Source of the DNA: an uncultured Micrococcales bacterium
GTDB taxonomy: Bacteria; Actinomycetota; Actinomycetes; S36-B12; GCA-2699445
Length of the DNA: 10,082 bases
Reading direction: 5' to 3'
NCBI GenBank assembly: GCA_903915555.1
Contig: CAIWTL010000122.1
Location: 1 to 10,082 of the forward strand
Shown: in pieces, positions 1-6,938 of the stretch
Position numbering within the stretch: the first letter of the stretch is position 1
Layout of the letters: each line of letters begins with the position of its first letter
Made by a program: the position numbers and the translations under genes
The notes under the pieces: model-generated
The model's database searches: none
What the model was told of the DNA's origin: nothing
What the model saw: only the letters and a program-made list of their open reading frames with translations

Positions 1-211
1 CCCGCGGCTCCATGCGGGGACAGTTGCTCACGCCGCCGCTGGAGTCACCCCACCCGGTGGCATCCAAAGGCGGGTGATCCAGCAGGGGTGGTGAGCTCCT
101 CCTCACCATCCTGTCCACGAGTTGCTCTTTCGGCCGGACCAGTTTCAGGCCCCCCGCGGCGATGAAGGCCAGTGCGAGCACGATGGATACGACCCATAGG
201 GCGATGTTCAT
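1..211 (-). CDS. DoxX-like small membrane protein, 5' part only
   Basis: The reading frame opens at an ATG at 211-209 and runs off the left edge, giving 70 codons. AAGGGA lies a few bases upstream as a Shine-Dalgarno site. The N-terminus begins MNIALWVVSIVLALAFIAAG and continues into GLKLVRPKEQL. One hydrophobic helix ending in an Ala/Gly-rich turn and a Lys-x-x-x-Pro segment is the usual opening of DoxX-like (DoxX_2) membrane proteins of about 120 residues. After about residue 35 the predicted sequence becomes Ser/Pro/Gly-rich and hydrophilic. It no longer resembles the family, where a conserved Trp-containing loop and a second helix are expected. This may be a short variant, a decayed copy or a frameshift. 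Neither of the other two frames restores an obvious DoxX sequence. The family's function is poorly defined; some members are linked to redox or thiol stress. Confidence 0.55.
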   Translation of the reverse strand, partial: MNIALWVVSIVLALAFIAAGGLKLVRPKEQLVDRMVRRSSPPLLDHPPLDATGWGDSSGGVSNCPRMEPR

Positions 212-414
212 TGGAGTCCCTTCGCGGCTGACCAGCAGGTGCCCGCAATATGCGGGTGCTTGCAGTGTGAAGTAGAACAGTCGTCGACCGCCGTACCGAC
301 TCGAACCACCGGCTTCCGGGTCGCGCGCCTGACATCAGTTGCGATCGCCATCGGTCGCCGCTGCATTCCGCGAGAGTCCGCCGTCAGCGGAGTGACCCTC
401 ATAGGCTGTGTGTC
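212..414. other. Divergent intergenic region between DoxX-like gene and methyltransferase unit
   Basis: No convincing gene is seen here. The region must hold promoters for the leftward DoxX-like gene and the rightward methyltransferase unit. A small hairpin, CCCGC/GCGGG with an AATAT loop (242-256), sits about 30-45 bases upstream of the DoxX-like start. It is compatible with an operator or a 5'-UTR stem. I saw no clear -35/-10 pair for the leftward gene. Confidence 0.4.
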
Positions 415-415
415 A
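402..415 (+). promoter_or_regulatory. Candidate leaderless -10 element (TAGGCT) upstream of an ATG
   Basis: TAGGCT at 402-407 fits the actinobacterial TAnnnT -10 consensus. The A of an ATG at 415 lies 7 bases after it, which is where transcription would start. This is the classic geometry of a leaderless actinobacterial transcript. No good -35 hexamer is visible, so the call is tentative. Confidence 0.35.
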
Positions 416-546
416 TGGATGACGCGCCCCCTGTCGCAGTCGATCCCCTGCGCGGCCCACTGCACCCGGATGGCGGTCATGCCCCGCTGTTGCAGGAGCC
501 CGTTCGGTGCGCCGGCATCATTCGGTCCTTCCTGGTGGGCGGATGA
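415..546 (+). CDS. Possible 43-codon leaderless small ORF coupled to the methyltransferase
   Basis: The ORF opens at ATG 415 and stops at TGA 544-546. It shares ATGA with the methyltransferase start at 543, a typical translational-coupling overlap. The peptide starts MDDAPPVAVDPLRGPLHPDG and ends in FLVGG. It is Pro/Gly-rich, with no signal peptide, membrane segment or domain I recognise. A TAGGCT hexamer lies 7 bases upstream of the ATG, so a leaderless start is plausible. Against it, by my count about 74% of third codon positions are G or C, lower than expected for genes in this GC-rich window. It could be a leader or coupling peptide rather than a functional protein, or chance. Confidence 0.3.
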   Translation: MDDAPPVAVDPLRGPLHPDGGHAPLLQEPVRCAGIIRSFLVGG

Positions 547-1301
547 GCAACCCGACGAGCGTCTGGGACGCCACCGACTACGCCACGAACGGCCGCTTCG
601 TCGCCGACCACGGCTCGACGATCATGGCCATGCTGGATGCCCGCCCCGGCGAACTGATCCTCGACGTCGGCTGTGGGGACGGCGCGCTGACCGCGCTCAT
701 CGCGGCGTCCGGTGCCGCCGTCCACGGCATCGACGCGTCCCCTGAACTCGTCGCCGCGGCGGTGGAGCGGGGCGTCGCCGCCCAGGTGGTGGCGGCCGAG
801 GACTTCCAGGGGGAGGGTCAGTACGACGCTGTGTTCTCCAACGCCGCACTTCACTGGATGCTCGACCCGCGGCCCGTGGCGACCATGATGGCTGAGTCCC
901 TGAAACCGGGAGGGCGTCTGGTGGCCGAGTTCGGCGGGTTCGGCAACATCGCCGCCATCCGCACCGCGCTGAGCGCGGTCATGCATAGGCACGGGTACTC
1001 CGACGCCGATCCGAGCCAGTACTACCCCACACCCGAGCAGTACGCGGGTGTCCTCGACACCGTCGGCTTCTCCGAGGTCGAGGCCCGCCTCGTCCCCCGT
1101 CAGACGCTGCTGCCGGGGACAATGACCGACTGGCTGCGCACCTTCCGCCGCGGCTTCCTCGATGCCCACGACGTCCCCGTCGACCAGCAGGAGATCATCA
1201 TGGCCGAGACCCAGGAACTGTTGGTTCCTGCGCTCTTCGACCATGTCGGGGACCGCTGGTACGCGGACTACGTGCGCCTGCGCGTCACCGCCCGGCACTG
1301 A
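543..1301 (+). CDS. Class I SAM-dependent methyltransferase
   Basis: This is a 252-residue Rossmann-fold methyltransferase. SAM-binding motif I, LDVGCGDG, is at residues 40-47. The acidic residue for the SAM ribose is Asp64 in GIDAS. The motif-IV region FSNAALHW is at about 98-105, and a LKPGGRLVAEFGG strand lies at about 120-132. The overall layout resembles trans-aconitate 2-methyltransferase-like and small-molecule methyltransferases, but the substrate cannot be read from the sequence. I chose ATG 543 because family members usually begin within a few residues of this point and because it overlaps the upstream small ORF stop by ATGA. A GTG at 507 with AGGAG (494-498) eight bases upstream is a serious alternative. 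It would add 12 basic residues. The length is normal and the protein is probably cytosolic. Confidence 0.88.
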   Translation: MSNPTSVWDATDYATNGRFVADHGSTIMAMLDARPGELILDVGCGDGALTALIAASGAAVHGIDASPELVAAAVERGVAAQVVAAEDFQGEGQYDAVFSNAALHWMLDPRPVATMMAESLKPGGRLVAEFGGFGNIAAIRTALSAVMHRHGYSDADPSQYYPTPEQYAGVLDTVGFSEVEARLVPRQTLLPGTMTDWLRTFRRGFLDAHDVPVDQQEIIMAETQELLVPALFDHVGDRWYADYVRLRVTARH

Positions 1302-1352
1302 TCCGGTGCTGCCGCGACGCCTCAGGCGGTGACGGTGTGCCACAGTTCAGCC

Positions 1353-1706
1353 ATGATGAAGAAGAGCGTGGTTGTCAGTGGTGCGGTCCTGGCGTTGCTG
1401 GTCGGTGTCGGCGGATGCGCATCACAGCAGTCGACGGCCACGGACCCGCCTCCGCCAGCCGTGTCCGGCAGTCCCGTCGGAGGCGAGGCTGAGGCGTTCT
1501 GCCAGCAGGTCCAGAGGTTCGTCGACGACATGAAGGCGATCGCGACCGAGGACCCCAGTTCGATGAAGGATCAGCAAGTCAGCGCACAGGCACGCCAACT
1601 GGCGGACAAGGCGACCAAGTTGTCGAGCGACCTGTCCCGTGATCCCGATGAGTTGCAGAAGATCCAGGACTGCCTGCAACAGCTCGGTGACGTCCCCGCC
1701 CAGTGA
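1353..1706 (+). CDS. Small secreted lipoprotein, function unknown
   Basis: The 117-residue product has an N-terminal MMKK, a hydrophobic stretch and a lipobox-like VGGC ending at Cys22. This predicts a lipid-anchored exported protein. After the Cys comes a Ser/Thr/Pro-rich linker (about 23-45). A helical, charged domain follows, with repeated Lys/Asp/Gln patterns and two further cysteines (50 and 107) that could form a disulfide outside the membrane. Small actinobacterial lipoproteins of this type are common and mostly uncharacterised. I recognise no named family. The start could equally be the next ATG (1356). Neither has a strong Shine-Dalgarno site. The gene lies 51 bases after the methyltransferase in the same direction and may be co-transcribed with it. 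Confidence 0.75.
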   Translation: MMKKSVVVSGAVLALLVGVGGCASQQSTATDPPPPAVSGSPVGGEAEAFCQQVQRFVDDMKAIATEDPSSMKDQQVSAQARQLADKATKLSSDLSRDPDELQKIQDCLQQLGDVPAQ

Positions 1707-1858
1707 CCCCGTCGGACTCCGGATCGGTCGCCATCACCAGCACGCAGTCCGTTGCGTCCCCAGCGCGAGGCGACCGATCGCCGACCACAGACATCGGCGT
1801 GGCCCCCGCACTTCCCCGTCGCCGACGCACCATGGGCGACATCGACGAAGGAGACTCC

Positions 1859-2311
1859 ATGTACGCCATCGAGATCGCCATGCAGGCCACGGTCGTCAGC
1901 GACATCGAGGTGCGCACCAGCGAAGCCGGGCGCCCCTGGTGCTCATTCCGGGTGGCCGCCAACGAGCGGATCCAGAACCGGATCACCGGGGAGTGGTCCG
2001 ACGGCGAGAGCACCTATCTGACCGTGAAGTGCTGGGGACGCCTGGCGGAGAACGTCGCCGCCAGCGTCGAGAAGGGGCAGCCGGTCGTGATCAACGGTCG
2101 GCTCAACCAACGGCATTACGAGCGGGAGACCGATGGCCGGCACGTGCGCGGCTCCACGCTGGAGGTCTCCGCCCGAGCCATCGGTCACGACCTGAGCAAG
2201 GGCGCCGCGTCGTTCCAGCGCACCAAGTCGGGTGCGGTTCAACGGGCAGAGGGTCGGGCGCTCGCCGAAGCCACCGCCGGGATGGTCGACGGCACCCCAC
2301 CGCCGTTCTGA
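1859..2311 (+). CDS. ssb: Single-stranded DNA-binding protein, short form
   Basis: This 150-residue protein has an SSB-type OB fold over about residues 3-112. Recognisable segments are SDIEVRTSEAGRPWCSFRVA, the STYLTVKCWGRLAENVA strand (51-67) and KGQPVVINGRL (72-82). Trp27, Trp46 and Trp59 sit at positions typical for stacking on ssDNA. SSB coats ssDNA during replication, repair and recombination and recruits partners through its C-terminal tip. The C-terminal region is short (about 38 residues) and lacks the long Gly-rich acidic linker of the main actinobacterial SSB. It still ends in Pro-Phe, within DGTPPPF. This resembles the secondary SSB paralog seen in many actinobacteria, not the replication-operon copy, and no rpsF or rpsR neighbours are present. 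ATG 1859 was chosen for its GAAGGAG site at 1847-1853; upstream in-frame starts would add non-family sequence. Confidence 0.9.
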   Translation: MYAIEIAMQATVVSDIEVRTSEAGRPWCSFRVAANERIQNRITGEWSDGESTYLTVKCWGRLAENVAASVEKGQPVVINGRLNQRHYERETDGRHVRGSTLEVSARAIGHDLSKGAASFQRTKSGAVQRAEGRALAEATAGMVDGTPPPF

Positions 2312-2356
2312 CCGACAGGGCACATCAGCCATCTCCGCCCGCTGGGCAGGTCGGCC

Positions 2357-3034
2357 TCAGCGGAGCTGATCGTCCTGTCGCCGAGACATCTCCTCACACG
2401 CGTCGAGCAACGATCGAAGGCCCACTTCGAACACCTCGTCGTTCAGGGCGGTCATGTCCGCCAGAGTGCGGGACACCTCGTCGAAAGCCTCGTCGCCGAC
2501 GAGTCGTCTGCCCCGGCGGCGCGCTTCGAGGGCGTCGGGGTAGTACCCCCAGTCGTAGGCATTCGTCCCCACGCTGTAGGTCTCGAGCATCTGGTAGGCG
2601 ATCACGAGCTCGCGGCCGCGCAGACCCATCTCCCGAAGCAGATGCAGAGCCGTCCGAACGAACTCGACCGTGGCCTGCTCATCCTGGATCGTGAGGTTGG
2701 GCAGCGCGAGGTTGGGGTGCTCGGCGAACGCCCGGCGCAGTGAACGGATCAGGCCGGCGAGGCGATCGCGGGGCGTCCCCGCCTCGGGCACGGTGACCCC
2801 CGAGACCTCGAACATACGCGTCAGGGCCGCCTCGACGAGGTCGTGCTTATTGGCGAAGTGTCGGTAGACGGCAGTGGCGTGCACTCCGAGCTCGTCTCCC
2901 AGCGCTCGCATACTCAGGGCGTCGTAGCCGCGCTCGTCGATGATGGCCAGCGCCGCGTCGGCGAACGCCTCCCGCGAGAGTGGGGCCGGGGCCTCCCCGC
3001 GGCTGCTCATGGCCGTCACGGTACCCGACGCCAT
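2357..3034 (-). CDS. TetR-family transcriptional regulator
   Basis: The product is 225 residues. The N-terminal DNA-binding domain has the TetR pattern: helix 1 around AFADAALAIIDERGYDAL (23-40), then a helix-turn-helix across about 39-61 containing MRALGDELGV and VYRHFANKHDL. The C-terminal part (about 75-225) is all-helical and presumably forms the ligand and dimer domain; its ligand is unknown. It lies 46 bases downstream of the ureohydrolase gene in the same orientation and is probably co-transcribed, so it likely represses that operon through the palindrome at 4290-4304. The start is uncertain. ATG 3034 gives the longest form. ATG 3010 gives a shorter N-terminal arm more typical of the family, and neither has a well-placed Shine-Dalgarno site. 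The gene is convergent with ssb. Confidence 0.88.
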   Translation of the reverse strand: MASGTVTAMSSRGEAPAPLSREAFADAALAIIDERGYDALSMRALGDELGVHATAVYRHFANKHDLVEAALTRMFEVSGVTVPEAGTPRDRLAGLIRSLRRAFAEHPNLALPNLTIQDEQATVEFVRTALHLLREMGLRGRELVIAYQMLETYSVGTNAYDWGYYPDALEARRRGRRLVGDEAFDEVSRTLADMTALNDEVFEVGLRSLLDACEEMSRRQDDQLR

Positions 3035-3080
3035 CCCCGGGCCATTCCGCTCCTGGCCGTGCCTGGACGGGCGCGGAAAT

Positions 3081-4253
3081 TCACTGCGGGGGTGGCCAGT
3101 CCTGGCCCTGGCCGCCGTCGATGGCCTCAGGTGCGAAGTAGTAGGGGTCCGTGATGCCCTTCTTGCGCATGGCGATGCCAGTGAGTATCTCGCGGATCAC
3201 GCGGTTCGCGACGATGGCCGTGGCACGAGTCGAGTCGACCAAGGGATTCAGTTCCACCAGTTCGACGCCGACCACGTTCTTCTCCGCGCCGAGTCGTCGC
3301 AGGATCGGGAACATCTCGCGCGGTGTCAGTCCGTTCGGCTCAGGAGAGCCGGTGCCCGGCGCGAAGGCGGGGTCGAACACGTCCATGTCGATCGAGATGT
3401 AGAGGTACTCGGTCCCGTCCGCCGCCTCTTCGATGGAGCGCTCCATGACCCAGTCCCAGCCGAACTTATCGACCTGTGGCATGTTGTGGTAGCGGAAGCC
3501 GTGGTCGCGCATCCAGCCCAGGTCCGCGTCGTTCGGCGCCCAGCCACGCGTGCCGACCTGGATGAAGTTGTGGCCCGACGCATGGCCCTGCTCGATGAGT
3601 CGACGCACGGGCGCGCCGTGGGTCAGGTTCAGACCGAGTCCGGCGTCCGTGGCGTCGTAGTGCGCGTCGAAGTGGATCACGCCCACGTTGCCTTGGCCGT
3701 AGACATCGGCCATGGCAGCGACGTTGGGGTACATCAGCGAGTGGTCGCCGCCCACGATGAAGGGGATCGCACCGGTCTCGGCGACCTCGCGCACCAGAGC
3801 TCGGATGGGCTCGATGGACGCGTAGATGGACTGGTTGTTGACCGGGGCATCGCCGTAGTCGGCCAGCACCAGTTCGGTGATGGGATCCACGCGGGTGTGC
3901 TGGTTCGGCGTGCCGTATCCCGGCGGCAGGTAGATCTCCCCGTTGCGGACCATCTGCGGCCCGAACGCCGAGCCCCGCATGCCATAGGAGAAGTCCAGGC
4001 CGGCGCCGATCATGGCCACCTCGACCCCGGCGGCGGTCAGGTCGGCAGGGGTGAGGGCGATGGGAGCCCCCACGAAGGTCTGGAAGCCGGACATTCCCAG
4101 TTGGAACATGTAGCGGCGCAGATCGATGAGGCCCGGCGACCGATCTCCCTGCAGATCGGGCCGCTTGGTGAACACAGCCGCGCCCGACATGTCGTCGGGG
4201 TTGTATTCCGGGAAATCGCTGGGGGGCGGGAATACTCCTGGGTCCTGGGTCAT
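3081..4253 (-). CDS. Ureohydrolase (agmatinase/arginase family), substrate unassigned
   Basis: This 390-residue enzyme carries all the binuclear-metal motifs of the arginase/agmatinase fold. These are GGDHS (168-172, His171), FDAHYD (195-200, Asp196/His198/Asp200) and SIDMDVFDP (287-295, Asp289/Asp291), followed by PGTGSPEPNG (299-308) and a Glu near 331. The family hydrolyses a guanidino group to urea plus an amine, usually with Mn2+, in the cytosol. Agmatine is the common default substrate; guanidinobutyrate, other guanidino acids or free guanidine are alternatives. An N-terminal extension of about 75 residues before the MIGAGLDFS strand makes it longer than the usual 300-350 residue agmatinase. 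The segment after FDAHYD lacks the DERMHT-type sequence I associate with cyanobacterial guanidine hydrolase, and no nickel-chaperone genes are nearby, so that activity is less likely. ATG 4253 has GAGAGG seven bases upstream. It is followed by the TetR gene. Confidence 0.92.
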   Translation of the reverse strand: MTQDPGVFPPPSDFPEYNPDDMSGAAVFTKRPDLQGDRSPGLIDLRRYMFQLGMSGFQTFVGAPIALTPADLTAAGVEVAMIGAGLDFSYGMRGSAFGPQMVRNGEIYLPPGYGTPNQHTRVDPITELVLADYGDAPVNNQSIYASIEPIRALVREVAETGAIPFIVGGDHSLMYPNVAAMADVYGQGNVGVIHFDAHYDATDAGLGLNLTHGAPVRRLIEQGHASGHNFIQVGTRGWAPNDADLGWMRDHGFRYHNMPQVDKFGWDWVMERSIEEAADGTEYLYISIDMDVFDPAFAPGTGSPEPNGLTPREMFPILRRLGAEKNVVGVELVELNPLVDSTRATAIVANRVIREILTGIAMRKKGITDPYYFAPEAIDGGQGQDWPPPQ

Positions 4254-4288
4254 GAGGCGGCCTCTCGAGGGGGACTGTGGTCGCGCGC

Positions 4289-4318
4289 AGTCTACGGTGT
4301 AGACAACAGCGCTGTCAG
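4289..4318 (-). promoter_or_regulatory. Candidate promoter of the ureohydrolase-TetR unit
   Basis: On the minus strand, CTGACA (4318-4313; 5 of 6 to TTGACA) is separated by 18 bases from TAGACT (4294-4289, TAnnnT type). A start near 4281 would give a leader of about 28 bases carrying the GAGAGG ribosome site. This is the clearest -35/-10 pair found in the window. Confidence 0.55.
4290..4304. promoter_or_regulatory. Perfect 15-bp palindromic operator candidate
   Basis: GTCTACGGTGTAGAC has 6-bp arms around a 3-bp centre and lies inside the ureohydrolase promoter, covering most of the -10 and the end of the spacer. Size, symmetry and position are typical of a TetR-family operator. The TetR gene two positions downstream in the same unit is the obvious binder. 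A second palindrome, ACAGCGCTGT, at 4306-4315 lies in the spacer next to it. Confidence 0.6.
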
Positions 4319-4327
4319 AACGAACGG

Positions 4328-4350
4328 CCGATCGTGTGAGCCCTGATCGG
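4328..4350. repeat. Inverted repeat downstream of the ECF operon
   Basis: CCGATC (4328-4333) and GATCGG (4345-4350) form 6-bp arms around an 11-base loop between the S-component stop and the ureohydrolase promoter. There is no T-tract. It could be a weak terminator for the ECF operon or part of the control region of the ureohydrolase. Confidence 0.3.
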
Positions 4351-4431
4351 GTGAATCCGGGGCGCGCGTGACGACCGCCGGAAGAGTGGGCGGAAGTTCG
4401 ACATCGGGCCGGTCGCTCAGGGGGCGTGCGG

Positions 4432-5295
4432 TCAGTGGCGTATCGCCGGGTCCGCCGGGGTGACCGCCAGAGATGGATCGTCGGCGCCGGCCGTGAACTG
4501 CGGTGAGGCGGCGAAGTTCGCCCGGCGGGTGGCGCGCCGGATCGCGCGCAGCCCGGGTCCGCCCAGCAGCGCGATCAGCAGCACGTTGCCGATGGCCCGC
4601 GGGATGTCGAAGCCGAGCGACGTCACCAGGCAGAAGGCGAGGAACCGACCCAGGTTCACCGTGAGCGGGTCACCCGGCACGAAGGCGACCGCGGAATCGC
4701 CGCCGGCCAGGAACGGCCAGAACCAGAGGTTCAGCAGGAAGCCGTACAGGATCGCGCTCACCACGCCGTAGACCGCGAGCAGGACGACCTCGCGGCGCCC
4801 GCGGCACCGTGGCAACAGTCCAGCGCCCATACCGACCCACGCGGCCCCCAGCATCTGGAAAGGCAGCCACGGCCCGACGCCGCCGGTGAGCAGCGCGGAT
4901 CCGAACATGCCCACCAGCCCCAGACAGAAGCCGAAGCCCGGACCGAGGGCCCGCCCGCCGAGGATCAGCACGACGAACATCGGCTGGAACCCCGACACCC
5001 CGGACCCCAACGGCCGCAGCGCCGCCGCTGTCGCGGCGAGCACACCGAGCATCGCCAGAGCCTTCGCATCGAGCCGACCCGACATCACCTCGTTCGCCAG
5101 CACGATCACCAGCAGCGCCAGGACGGCGGCGAACAGCAGTGGCGCCTCGCCGCTGTGCGCGAGATCGGACTCCGCCGGCGCGAGAAGCGGCCACACGAAC
5201 ATCGCCAGGCCGATCACCGACACCAGCAGCAGCACCCCACCGGAGCGCCACGTCACGGCCAGCGGTCGATCGGCACGCGGGACGGGTTTCGTCAC
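4432..5295 (-). CDS. ECF transporter S (substrate-binding) component, likely cobalamin/corrinoid-related
   Basis: This is a 287-residue integral membrane protein. Hydrophobic segments lie near residues 19-38, 53-70, 78-93, 105-130, 145-160, 169-190, 215-230 and 236-246. The central GFQPMFVVLILGGRALGPGF (102-121) and the GGVGPWLPFQMLGAAWVG stretch (138-155) match a recurrent actinobacterial ECF S-component type I recall. Small S proteins bind a vitamin or cofactor and topple in the membrane when docked to the T/ATPase module. The GTG start (5295-5293) overlaps the ATPase stop by GTGA and has GGAGG five bases upstream, so this start is firm. Its substrate is inferred from the cobalamin riboswitch in the operon leader, not from binding residues. 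A cobalamin precursor or cobalt complex remains possible. It ends in a soluble tail of about 35 residues. Confidence 0.8.
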   Translation of the reverse strand: MTKPVPRADRPLAVTWRSGGVLLLVSVIGLAMFVWPLLAPAESDLAHSGEAPLLFAAVLALLVIVLANEVMSGRLDAKALAMLGVLAATAAALRPLGSGVSGFQPMFVVLILGGRALGPGFGFCLGLVGMFGSALLTGGVGPWLPFQMLGAAWVGMGAGLLPRCRGRREVVLLAVYGVVSAILYGFLLNLWFWPFLAGGDSAVAFVPGDPLTVNLGRFLAFCLVTSLGFDIPRAIGNVLLIALLGGPGLRAIRRATRRANFAASPQFTAGADDPSLAVTPADPAIRH

Positions 5296-6938
5296 ACGAC
5301 CACCTCCGCGGGCAGGCCCTGGGGGAAGGCGTCGCGCACCTCGCTGACCGTCAACAGCGGCAGCGGTGCCATCACCTTGGCGACCTGGGGTGCGAACGCC
5401 GGACTGGACACCGCCCCACTGCGGGCGTCGGTGTCGAGGACCACGTCGCCATCGGCCAGCAACACCATGCGGGTGCACACCTGAGCCACCAGTTCGACGT
5501 CGTGAGTCGCCAGCACGATCGCGCGACCCGAGAACGCGCGTGCCCGCAGGAGTCCGGCGAGCTGTTCCTTGGCGCAGTAGTCGAGCCCGCGGGTCGGTTC
5601 GTCGAGCAGCAGGACGTCGGGATCACCCGCCAGGATCACCGACAGCGCCAACGCGAGCCGGGTGCCCTCCGAGAGATCGCCCGGGTGAGTGCCGGGGGAG
5701 ACCTCGGGGCGCAGGTCGTGGAAGATCCCCCACGCGGTCCCCGGCTGCGCGCCGGTGTCGGAGTCCGCCGCGCGGCACTCCTGCTCGACGGACTCGGCCC
5801 ACAGCAGGTCGCCGGCCTCCTGTGGTATGAAACCGACCCGCCTCACCAGATCCGACCCGGACAGCGACACCGGGTCGTGGCCGACGACGGTCACCCGGCC
5901 TCGGTCGGCGGGACGCTGCCCTGCCAGCAACGACAGCAACGTCGACTTCCCGGCACCGTTGCGGCCCATGAGCGCCACGATGTCCCCGGCGGACACCGTC
6001 AGCGACACGTCGCGGAGCACGGGGGTGCCGCTGCGGATCACCGAGACCCTCTCGAGAGCAGCGGAGGTATCGGGCACATCCGCCCTGGCAGCCGCGACGT
6101 CCTCGACGGGGTCCGGCGTGATCTGCGCCAGTCGTGACCGCAGGGGTGCCGCACGGCGACGAGCGTCGCGGATGGACAGCGGCAACGGATCCCACCCGGC
6201 CCACCGGCCGAGCTCCACGACGGCGGGAGCCAACAACGACGTGTGCATGGCGGCCGCCGGGTCGGCGTGGTCGGCCACGCGGCCGTCGGGTCGCATGAGA
6301 AGCACGCGGTCGGCGAACTGCACCACCCGCTCGAGGCGGTGTTCCGACATGACCACGGTGAGTCCCAGGTCGTGCACCAGCCGCTGGATCGCGGCCAGAA
6401 CCTCCTCGGCGCCCTGCGGATCCAGCGCCGAGGTCGGCTCGTCCAGGACGAGGATCCGGGGCTGGGCGGTCAGGACCGCGCCGATAGCGACCCGCTGCTG
6501 TTCGCCACCGGACAGGTCTCGCAGCGGCCGCCCGCGCAGGTCCGCGATGCCCAGCAGGTCCAGCGTCTCCTCCACGCGACGCCGCATGACGTCGGGGGGC
6601 ACCGCGAGCGACTCCATCGTGTATGCGAGTTCGTCCTCGACGGTGTCGGTCACGAACCCGTGCTGCGGGTCCTGGGCGACGTACCCCACGGCGTCGGCGA
6701 GTTCCCGTGGCGGCTGCGTGGCAGTGTCCCGCCCCGCCACCTCGACGCGGCCGGCCAGGGTGCCGCCGGTGAAGTGCGGGACCAGTCCGTTCAGGGCCTT
6801 GAGCAACGTGGACTTGCCGCTGCCGGTGGGGCCGACGACGAGCACCAGTTCGCCTTCTGGGATGTCGAGGTCCACCCCTCGCAGGGTCGGTGCCGGGGCG
6901 CCGTCGTAGGTGACGCTCACGTCGGTGAACCGGATCAT
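5292..6938 (-). CDS. ECF transporter fused double ATPase (EcfA-EcfA')
   Basis: The 548-residue protein is two ABC nucleotide-binding domains in one chain. Domain 1 has Walker A GPTGSGKST (36-44), Q-loop Gln89, signature LSGGEQQ (142-148), Walker B ILVLDE (162-167) and the switch His200. Domain 2 has Walker A GRNGAGKST (325-333), Q-loop Gln373, signature LSEGT (422-426), Walker B VLLLDE (442-447) and switch His479 in LATHD. It powers the importer by ATP hydrolysis on the cytosolic face, coupling to the T component. The ATG at 6938 overlaps the T-gene stop by ATGA; any longer reading would lie inside the T gene in another frame. The second signature has Glu in place of the second Gly of LSGG, which may weaken one of the two composite ATP sites. 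Confidence 0.93.
   Translation of the reverse strand: MIRFTDVSVTYDGAPAPTLRGVDLDIPEGELVLVVGPTGSGKSTLLKALNGLVPHFTGGTLAGRVEVAGRDTATQPPRELADAVGYVAQDPQHGFVTDTVEDELAYTMESLAVPPDVMRRRVEETLDLLGIADLRGRPLRDLSGGEQQRVAIGAVLTAQPRILVLDEPTSALDPQGAEEVLAAIQRLVHDLGLTVVMSEHRLERVVQFADRVLLMRPDGRVADHADPAAAMHTSLLAPAVVELGRWAGWDPLPLSIRDARRRAAPLRSRLAQITPDPVEDVAAARADVPDTSAALERVSVIRSGTPVLRDVSLTVSAGDIVALMGRNGAGKSTLLSLLAGQRPADRGRVTVVGHDPVSLSGSDLVRRVGFIPQEAGDLLWAESVEQECRAADSDTGAQPGTAWGIFHDLRPEVSPGTHPGDLSEGTRLALALSVILAGDPDVLLLDEPTRGLDYCAKEQLAGLLRARAFSGRAIVLATHDVELVAQVCTRMVLLADGDVVLDTDARSGAVSSPAFAPQVAKVMAPLPLLTVSEVRDAFPQGLPAEVVV

Noticed and set aside
285..330. Minus-strand GGTTCGAGTC resembling a tRNA T-loop
   Set aside because: No D-arm, anticodon stem or acceptor stem can be formed around it, so it is a chance match.
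45..480. Long open frames on both strands (45-335 and 208-480, minus; 239-745, plus)
   Set aside because: They lack family features, are Arg/Pro/His-rich as GC-rich out-of-frame readings usually are, and overlap better-supported genes or the control region.
2337..2347. GCCC-GCT-GGGC hairpin between ssb and the TetR gene as a terminator
   Set aside because: Only four pairs with a 3-base loop and no T-tract; such stems are frequent by chance at this GC content.
2940..4346. 468-codon open frame on the plus strand
   Set aside because: It is the antisense shadow of the ureohydrolase gene, whose metal-binding motifs are intact on the other strand; the plus reading has no recognisable domain.
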